From NCBI GenBank assembly GCA_038323265.1, contig JBBQGT010000117.1:1-9436 (forward strand): 9,436 nt of DNA, in the 5' to 3' direction. Under the pieces are notes generated by a model that did no database searches, was not told the origin of the DNA, and was given only the letters and a program-made list of their open reading frames with translations. This DNA is from PNKC01 sp038323265. Its GTDB lineage: Bacteria; Chloroflexota; Dehalococcoidia; Tepidiformales; Tepidiformaceae. Below, in pieces: positions 4,686 through 9,436 of this stretch. Made by a program: the position numbers and the translations under genes. How positions within the stretch are numbered: position 1 is the first letter of the stretch; each line of letters begins with the position of its first letter.

Positions 4686-6143
4686 ATGCGCGCTCCAAAA
4701 GTCGAGCGCCGGTGCTCCCAGAAGTCCTGGTTCGAAAGGAATCGAAGACTGTTTTTCCTAAGACGTAAGAACAAAGAAGCGGCGTTGCTCACCGCATCGC
4801 CCTCCGCCACCCTGGCGCCAGCGGCTCCCGCCGCCGAGGAAGCTCCCGCTCCTCATCGCAACTCGCGAGAAGCCGACCACCACCACAGCCCCGTCCCGCA
4901 CGAAGCAGCCACGCCTTCGCGTCGCCGCCGCAGCCGTTCACGCGGCCGGGGCGCAGCAGTTCCGGGAGACGTTGCAACCATCCAGACCAGCCGCCTGCCT
5001 GAGGCCATCGCCCCACTCTCCGAGGCTTTTCGCGCCCTCGGCGTTGACGAAACAGGATTGCAGGCCATCGCCGCCCTCGGCTACATCGAGCCAACGCCCA
5101 TCCAGTCGGCTGCCCTTCCGCTCATGCTCGAAGGCGCCGATATGGTCGGCCTTGCCCAGACAGGCACCGGCAAGACCATCGCCTTCGGTCTCCCGCTCGC
5201 GCGCGCCATCGATCCCGATCTGAACGAAGTCCAGGCCGTCGTCCTCGTTCCCACGCGGGAACTCGCCAACCAGGTGAAGGACGTCATCGAACATCTCGGG
5301 ACTTTCTACGGGTTCCGAACCCTCGGCCTGATCGGCGGCAGCAGGGTCCAGACGGACCTCGCAGCCCTCGAACGCGGTGTGCATGTAATTGTCGGCACCC
5401 CAGGGCGCGTAATCGATCACATCAAGCGCGGCACGGTCAGCTTCCGGAGCGTCCACTTCGCCGTACTGGACGAAGCCGACCAGATGCTCGACATCGGCTT
5501 CGCCCGCGACATTGAATACATCCTCCGCTCGGTGCCCAAGGAGCGTCAGACAGCGCTCTTCAGTGCCACCATGCCGGAGAGCATCAGCCGCATCGTCTAC
5601 CGCTACATGCGCAACGCCGAACGCATCGCCGTCGACCCCGAACAGAAGACCGCCGAAGGCGTTGAGCAGTTCTACTGCGAAGTGCCGGAGCGCGAAAAGA
5701 TCCTCGCTCTCAGGTATCTCTACGAACAGCGGCAGCTGGGCCGCTCGCTTATCTTCCGCCGCACGAAGATCGGCGTTGACCGCCTCACCGAGGCGCTCCA
5801 GGCCAACGGCGTCCCCGCCCGCGCTATCCACGGCGACCTTCGCCAGGGCCAGCGCGACCGCGTAATGGCTGACTTCCGCTCCGGTACGCTCGATTTCCTC
5901 GTGGCGACTAACGTCGCCGCCCGTGGGCTCGACATCCCGGACATCGAGCACGTCATCAACTACGACGTACCGCAGAATGCCGAGGAGTACATCCACCGCA
6001 TCGGGCGCACCGCTCGCGCCGGCAAGAAGGGCTCGTCCTACACCTTCGTCAGCGAGTGGGAACTGGACGAATGGGATCGCATCCTGCACGAGGTGGGCAA
6101 AGCGAACGTGGAGCTTATCCCGCTTCCCACGCGCTGGGACTAA
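4686..6143 (+). CDS. DEAD-box ATP-dependent RNA helicase
   Basis: A 485-residue superfamily 2 RNA helicase with every core motif: Q motif GYIEPTPIQ (132-140), Walker A AQTGTGKT (157-164), PTRELA (189-194), TPGR (238-241), DEAD (262-265), SAT (293-295), then ATNVAARGLDIP (407-418) and HRIGRTARAG (437-446). It should unwind or remodel RNA in ribosome assembly, mRNA decay or cold adaptation. The protein ends soon after the second RecA-like domain with no C-terminal RNA-binding tail. Instead an N-terminal extension of about 100 residues is low-complexity, with Ala/Pro, His and Arg/Ser-rich parts (SRRRRSRSRGRG) that could bind RNA. The start is uncertain: ATG 4686 lacks a clear ribosome binding site, and TTG 4785, with an AAGAAG-like site upstream, would shorten the protein by 33 residues. 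The core assignment is secure. Confidence 0.95.
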   Translation: MRAPKVERRCSQKSWFERNRRLFFLRRKNKEAALLTASPSATLAPAAPAAEEAPAPHRNSREADHHHSPVPHEAATPSRRRRSRSRGRGAAVPGDVATIQTSRLPEAIAPLSEAFRALGVDETGLQAIAALGYIEPTPIQSAALPLMLEGADMVGLAQTGTGKTIAFGLPLARAIDPDLNEVQAVVLVPTRELANQVKDVIEHLGTFYGFRTLGLIGGSRVQTDLAALERGVHVIVGTPGRVIDHIKRGTVSFRSVHFAVLDEADQMLDIGFARDIEYILRSVPKERQTALFSATMPESISRIVYRYMRNAERIAVDPEQKTAEGVEQFYCEVPEREKILALRYLYEQRQLGRSLIFRRTKIGVDRLTEALQANGVPARAIHGDLRQGQRDRVMADFRSGTLDFLVATNVAARGLDIPDIEHVINYDVPQNAEEYIHRIGRTARAGKKGSSYTFVSEWELDEWDRILHEVGKANVELIPLPTRWD

Positions 6144-6167
6144 GCCACAACCCGCGCAACTGAACTG

Positions 6168-6205
6168 AGGCGGCCTCGCGAATCTTTCGCAGGGCCGCCT
6201 TTCTG
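6168..6205 (+). terminator. Intrinsic terminator of the helicase gene
   Basis: AGGCGGCC (6168-6175) pairs perfectly with GGCCGCCT (6193-6200). Inside it, GCGAA (6178-6182) pairs with TTCGC (6186-6190) around a three-base loop. A short T-rich end (TTTCT) follows. It lies 24 bases after the helicase stop and between convergent genes. The T tract exists only on the plus side, so it works best in that direction, though the hairpin may also slow transcripts coming from the FAH gene. Confidence 0.85.
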
Positions 6206-6224
6206 GTTTGCATGCAGGTAGGCC

Positions 6225-6977
6225 TTACCGCACGCGGTTGCGCAACACCGAACTCCCGCTGATCTGCACCTCGACGATGTCGCCGCTCTTTAGTTGCTGC
6301 GGTTCGCCGGGAGTACCCGTGTAGATCACATCCCCCGGCAGCAACGTCATTACGGCGCTCACCAGCCGCACGATCTCCGGGATGTCGCGAATCAACTCGT
6401 TCGAGATGGCGTGCTGCGCCTCCGTGCCGTTCACGCGCGTGTGCAACTCAATCTTGTCGTATTCGAGGCCCGTCACGATATCCGGGCCGTAAATCCCGAA
6501 CGTGTCGCTGCCTTTCGCCCTCCACCACTGGCCGTCCGCCCGCTGCCATTCGCGCGCCGAGACATCGTTGCCGCAGGTGTACCCGAAGATCGCGGCAAGC
6601 GCTTCCTCGCGGCTGGCCCGGCTTACCTGCTTGCCAATGACGATCACTACTTCGCCCTCCGGGTCGACGCGTCCCGCTCCGTCCGGCAGCACGATGTCGT
6701 CCCCGGGGCCAGCGATGCTCGAAAGCGGATTGAAGAACAGCGTCGGCGGATCCGGCACAGGGCGCCCGTTGAGGTGGCTTGAGTAGTTCAGGCCCACGCA
6801 GACGATCGACCGCGGTTCGGTCGGCGCCAGCAGCGTCACAGACGACAGGGCGACGCTTTCGCCGGTCTGCTCGGTCGCCTCCCAGAACGGCTCCTTGATC
6901 ACGGCGATGTTGGCGCCGCCCAGCAATCCCGCGCCTGTGCTGCCATCGGCTCTCCGAAACCGTACGTAGTTCGCCAT
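6225..6977 (-). CDS. Fumarylacetoacetate hydrolase (FAH) family protein
   Basis: A 250-residue protein of the FAH superfamily, metal-dependent enzymes that hydrolyse, decarboxylate or isomerise beta-keto or keto-enol acids, often in aromatic compound breakdown. The conserved core begins at SIVCVGLNYSSHL (57-69). The metal ligands are expected at Glu107 and Glu109 (DPEGEVVIVIG, 105-115) and Asp138 (GYTCGNDVSARE, 132-143). KGSDTFGIYGP (155-165) and YTGTPGEP, close to the C-terminus, are also typical. The family's usual 'GiG.L.N.V' ending reads GSSVLRNRV here. Length fits the single-domain bacterial members. ATG 6977 is preceded by a GAGGGAG-type ribosome binding site. The substrate cannot be decided from sequence. 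It follows the second DUF4097 gene by 69 bases on the same strand, and no clear terminator lies between them. Confidence 0.92.
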   Translation of the reverse strand: MANYVRFRRADGSTGAGLLGGANIAVIKEPFWEATEQTGESVALSSVTLLAPTEPRSIVCVGLNYSSHLNGRPVPDPPTLFFNPLSSIAGPGDDIVLPDGAGRVDPEGEVVIVIGKQVSRASREEALAAIFGYTCGNDVSAREWQRADGQWWRAKGSDTFGIYGPDIVTGLEYDKIELHTRVNGTEAQHAISNELIRDIPEIVRLVSAVMTLLPGDVIYTGTPGEPQQLKSGDIVEVQISGSSVLRNRVR

Positions 6978-7046
6978 CCGTCACTCCCTCGCTCTCGATT
7001 GCCCGAGTCTACCGGAGAGACGCCCGAGGCGTGGTCGATCCCGGGC

Positions 7047-7847
7047 TTACTTCCGCCGGATCTCGATCTTGCCGTTGCTGGTTTCCGCGCGGATGCGGTC
7101 GAGGTGGCCGGTGGACGAGTCGCCGAGGAGGCGAGTCTTCGATTGTATTCCGCCGGTAAGCGGGAAATCGCAGCTGATCGTGCCGTTGCTCGTGGTAGCG
7201 TCCAGGTAGAAGGCGGCATCCGCCGGGAGGTCGAGACGAATCGAACCGTTGGAGGTCACGAAGTATCCGCTCGTCAGCGCTCCGTCGAAGTTAATCGAAC
7301 CGTTCGAGGTTTCGACGTGGGCCGTGACTGGTAGGTCGGCAGACGCGCTCACGTTCCCATTGCTGGTCGCCGCCGCGAAGGGCTGACGGATGCCGGAGAG
7401 AACGATCGAGCCGTTGCTCGTTCGGGCATCGATCCCGCCAGCGACGCCAACGATCTTCACCGTTCCATTGCTGGTTGTGGCGCGCACCTCCGAGCCTGCC
7501 GGTGCAATCATCTCAACTGATGCGCCAGCGTTGCTCGGCTTTGGGCCGCCGTCTTCGCGCCAGGCGCGCACGCGCACGGTGTCGCCTTCATGCGTCATTC
7601 GCACCTGCACGGTGGCGAGTGCATCGAAGGCGGCGCTTTCCGTTAGTCCAGAGCCTTTGCGCACCACCGTCACTGACACGAGGTCAGTGACGCCAGCCCT
7701 TAGTTCGATCGCACCATCGAAAGTTTCGACCACAATCTGTGGCGCGGCTCCTGTGCTGAATTGCTGGCTGACCGGTTCGGTGATTGTTGTCATGTTGTCG
7801 CCGAAGACTAGATGGCGGACAACCAGCGCGACTGTAATCAGCGTCAC
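7047..7847 (-). CDS. DUF4097-type beta-solenoid protein with seven TSNG rungs and N-terminal membrane anchor
   Basis: A 266-residue protein. After a hydrophobic N-terminus (residues 1-16) and a polar linker, residues 36-266 form a repetitive beta domain like DUF4097 adhesin-type proteins. TSNG occurs seven times, starting at residues 125, 143, 161, 180, 198, 219 and 256. The usual spacing is 18-19, and the one gap of 37 holds a degenerate rung (SSTG near 245). This period fits a right- or left-handed beta-solenoid. The start is uncertain. GTG 7847 has no good ribosome binding site and gives a clipped membrane helix. The codons just upstream continue the hydrophobic run (YTIGLVLLG), so translation may really begin further back, near or within the end of purM. 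It is probably membrane-anchored with the solenoid outside. Function unknown. Confidence 0.82.
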   Translation of the reverse strand: MTLITVALVVRHLVFGDNMTTITEPVSQQFSTGAAPQIVVETFDGAIELRAGVTDLVSVTVVRKGSGLTESAAFDALATVQVRMTHEGDTVRVRAWREDGGPKPSNAGASVEMIAPAGSEVRATTSNGTVKIVGVAGGIDARTSNGSIVLSGIRQPFAAATSNGNVSASADLPVTAHVETSNGSINFDGALTSGYFVTSNGSIRLDLPADAAFYLDATTSNGTISCDFPLTGGIQSKTRLLGDSSTGHLDRIRAETSNGKIEIRRK

Positions 7848-7897
7848 ACCGAGAAGGACGAGCCCGATGGTGTAGCTCCGGCCCTCGAATACGCCCG

Positions 7898-8944
7898 TTA
7901 GAGGCCCCGCAATTCGACCCGCCGCCCGGTGTCCGAGCGGATTTCGCCGACGCGGAGTGCTTCCGGTAGCGCGGCCATCACTTCCACCGCATCATCCGGC
8001 GAAACCATCAGTACCAGGCCGATGCCCATGTTGAAGACTTCGTACATCTCTTCGCTGGAGATTTCGCCGCGCTGCTGGATGATCGTGAAGACTGGTAGAA
8101 CCGGCCACGCCTTAATATCGAAGACGGCGGTGACCCCTGTCGGCAGTATTCGCGGCACGTTTTCCGTGTAGCCGCCGCCCGTGATGTGGGCGATGCCGTG
8201 GACCTTCTCTAAGACTGGAGACACCATCTGGTAGTACGGCCGGTGGGTCTCCAGCAACGCCTCACCCATCGTCCGGCCGCCGAGCAGCGCAGGGCGCTCA
8301 TCAAGCCGCCGCCGCGTCTCTTCGGCAGCCTCGCCGTCAGCGATGTGCAGCGCCTTGCGGGCCAAAGAGAAGCCGTTTGTGTGCAGCCCCGAACTGGGGA
8401 TGCCAATCAGCACATCGCCCGCGGCCACCTTCGAACCATCGATAATCCGGTCGCGTTCCACCACGCCTACGATGAACCCGGCGAGGTCGAAATCGCCCGG
8501 CGCATACACGTCCGGCATGTCGGCCGTTTCGCCGCCGAGGAGTGCGCAGTTCTGCGCCGCGCAGGCCCGCGCCACGCCTTCCACGATCGTCTGCTTCTGC
8601 TCGGTGGTCAGACCGTTGCCAGCAATGTAATCGAGAAAGAAGATCGGCTCGGCGCCGCAGGCCATGATGTCGTTGACGCTGTGCCCCAGGATGTCCGGGC
8701 CGCAGAGGTCCAGCCGGTTAGCTGCCGCCAACAATTTAACCTTCGTCCCGATTCCGTCCGCGCTGGCCGAAAGCACCGGGTCGCGGTACTTGTCGCCCAT
8801 CCGGAAGAGTCCGCTGAAAGGCCCCGCATCGCTCAACACTTCGGGGCGGCGGGCCTGCGCCAGGATGCCCGGCAGACTCGCTGCAAACTTGCTGCGCGCC
8901 GCGATATCCACGCCAGCGGCTGCGTACGCCTTCTGTTCAGTCAT
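7898..8944 (-). CDS. purM: Phosphoribosylformylglycinamidine cyclo-ligase (AIR synthetase)
   Basis: A 348-residue PurM, the cytoplasmic enzyme of the fifth step of de novo purine synthesis, which closes the imidazole ring of FGAM with ATP to give AIR. Signature segments are in order: YAAAGVDI near the N-terminus, SADGIGTKV (61-69), GHSVNDIMACGAEPIFFLDY (87-106), LLGGETADMP (135-144), the GIPSSGLHTNGFSLAR loop (about 180-195) and HITGGGYTENVPRI in the second half. Length agrees with the family (about 345), and no key motif is broken. The start ATG 8944 has only a weak upstream GTAGG. It is the first gene of a minus-strand group with the TSNG solenoid protein and the FAH enzyme, not of a purine cluster, so other pur genes must lie elsewhere. 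Confidence 0.97.
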   Translation of the reverse strand: MTEQKAYAAAGVDIAARSKFAASLPGILAQARRPEVLSDAGPFSGLFRMGDKYRDPVLSASADGIGTKVKLLAAANRLDLCGPDILGHSVNDIMACGAEPIFFLDYIAGNGLTTEQKQTIVEGVARACAAQNCALLGGETADMPDVYAPGDFDLAGFIVGVVERDRIIDGSKVAAGDVLIGIPSSGLHTNGFSLARKALHIADGEAAEETRRRLDERPALLGGRTMGEALLETHRPYYQMVSPVLEKVHGIAHITGGGYTENVPRILPTGVTAVFDIKAWPVLPVFTIIQQRGEISSEEMYEVFNMGIGLVLMVSPDDAVEVMAALPEALRVGEIRSDTGRRVELRGL

Positions 8945-9110
8945 CGCCTACAAGGGTAGAGGCGCGCGGCGACACGGGATAGAAGCGGCAGCGAGATAGG
9001 TGGTCGCACACACGGCGGCGAAGCTTGAAGAATGGTGCCTACGCGTGGTGCTTTTCACCGACCAGCACGGCGCGCAAAATGCGAAGACACATCAGTTGGG
9101 GATTCGCAGG
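8945..9110. promoter_or_regulatory. Divergent intergenic region between purM and the second crotonase gene
   Basis: A 166-base spacer that should hold promoters for both directions. On the plus strand, TTTCAC (9053-9058) and CAAAAT (9075-9080), 16 bases apart, form a weak possible promoter. Nothing stands out for the minus strand. An ATG at 9079 opens a frame that stops after about 22 codons and looks non-coding. Confidence 0.35.
9098..9102 (+). promoter_or_regulatory. Ribosome binding site supporting a TTG start
   Basis: GGGGA, 8 bases before TTG 9111. With the MSD-type N-terminus this supports TTG 9111 as the start of the downstream crotonase gene. No in-frame ATG lies closer than 9144, which would cut into the conserved first strand. 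Confidence 0.5.
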
Positions 9111-9436
9111 TTGTCAGATTGCATCGTTGAGACCACGGACGGGGTAATGCTCGTCCGTTTCAATCGCCCGGAGCGCATGAACGCCATGGGCGGCACGTTG
9201 TTGGCCGAGCTGAACGCAGCCTTCACCGAAGGCCGCAATGATGACCGCGTCCGCGCTTTCGTGGTCACTGGCGAAGGACGCGCATGGTGTGCCGGCGCCG
9301 ACCTCGCGCCCGATGGCATGGGCGGAAACGCCAACCCCAACCCGCGTGCTGCCAAGCTCGATGACATCGGCGATGTCGGCCGCACCGTGCTCAACCTCTA
9401 CAACGCCGGCAAGCCCACCATTGCCGCCGTCAACGG
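9111..9436 (+). CDS. Enoyl-CoA hydratase/isomerase (crotonase) superfamily protein, N-terminal part
   Basis: The first 108 complete codons of a crotonase-superfamily gene running off the right edge. Translation from TTG 9111 gives MSDCIVETTDGVMLV, then the typical RFNRPERMNAM (15-25). The first oxyanion-hole segment is GEGRAWCAGADL (about 53-64). A Gly/Asn-rich stretch (GGNANPNP, about 69-76) follows, then KPTIAAVNG at the edge, which normally leads straight into the second oxyanion-hole glycines. The catalytic Glu positions lie outside the window, so the reaction cannot be decided. It differs clearly from the crotonase at 1618-2526 and retains the more standard CAGADL motif. It probably acts on an acyl-CoA in fatty acid or related degradation. 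Transcribed away from purM. Confidence 0.9.
   Translation, partial: MSDCIVETTDGVMLVRFNRPERMNAMGGTLLAELNAAFTEGRNDDRVRAFVVTGEGRAWCAGADLAPDGMGGNANPNPRAAKLDDIGDVGRTVLNLYNAGKPTIAAVN

Noticed and set aside
4445..4768. Plus-strand open frame spanning the DUF4097 gene end and the helicase leader
   Set aside because: It overlaps the DUF4097 gene in another frame, has no ribosome binding site, and has no recognisable domain.
4938..6089. Minus-strand open frame of 383 codons opposite the helicase
   Set aside because: The plus strand encodes all DEAD-box motifs in order here. The antisense product has no recognisable domain and follows the codon bias of the helicase gene.
6978..7046. Possible terminator between the TSNG protein and FAH genes
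   Set aside because: Only a weak GCCCG/CGGGC pairing with a long loop and no T tract was seen.
9079..9147. Short frame from ATG 9079 as start of the second crotonase
   Set aside because: It is in another frame and stops after about 22 codons, while TTG 9111 leads directly into the conserved crotonase sequence.
1..9436. CRISPR arrays, tRNA/rRNA genes, insertion sequences, attachment sites
   Set aside because: No regularly spaced direct repeats with unique spacers, no cloverleaf or rRNA-like sequence, no transposase or terminal inverted repeats were seen. The periodic TSNG-coding repeats at 7071-7475 are protein rungs within a gene.

Overview
The window is GC-rich, gene-dense bacterial chromosome with short gaps, overlapping genes and good Shine-Dalgarno sites. 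There are no mobile elements, tRNAs, rRNAs or CRISPR arrays. The mix of a DUF2089 regulator beside a DUF4097 protein, crotonase, VOC and FAH family enzymes, and a compact DEAD-box helicase suggests a Chloroflexota-like organism (perhaps Dehalococcoidia). That placement rests on general resemblance only and is tentative.

Layout. (1) Positions 1-2526, minus strand: a tightly packed five-gene run transcribed right to left. In order it holds a crotonase-superfamily protein, a membrane protein built of four ~47-residue repeats, a small tail-anchored membrane protein, a degenerate short-chain dehydrogenase, and the start of a VOC/glyoxalase-family protein. Stop and start codons overlap or touch at two of the junctions, so this is very probably one operon. 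(2) Positions 2527-2727: an AT-rich divergent regulatory region with a good sigma-70-type promoter facing right and repeated AAATCA/TGATTT half-sites next to its -35 box. (3) Positions 2728-4530, plus strand: an operon of a 72-residue unknown protein, a DUF2089 zinc-ribbon/HTH regulator, and a protein combining a coiled coil, a collagen-like GPx run, a DUF4097 beta-solenoid and a short C-terminal helical module also present at the end of the DUF2089 protein. (4) Positions 4531-6205, plus strand: a leader, a DEAD-box RNA helicase with a basic N-terminal extension, and a clear intrinsic terminator. (5) Positions 6225-8944, minus strand: purM, then a second DUF4097-type protein with seven TSNG rungs, then a fumarylacetoacetate hydrolase family enzyme. 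(6) Positions 8945-9110: a divergent intergenic region. (7) Positions 9111-9436, plus strand: the beginning of a second crotonase-superfamily gene, apparently with a TTG start, running off the window.

How the genes may work together. The housekeeping functions are purine synthesis (purM) and RNA remodelling (helicase). The acyl-CoA or carboxylate enzymes (two crotonases, FAH, VOC) are common catabolic families whose substrates cannot be read from sequence. The most unusual material is the DUF2089-DUF4097 operon, where regulator and solenoid protein share a terminal module. Next is the minus-strand operon coupling a crotonase that lacks a catalytic glutamate and a pseudo-SDR to two membrane proteins, one with striking internal repeats. 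Neither can be called a new system from sequence alone, but both deserve comparative analysis.
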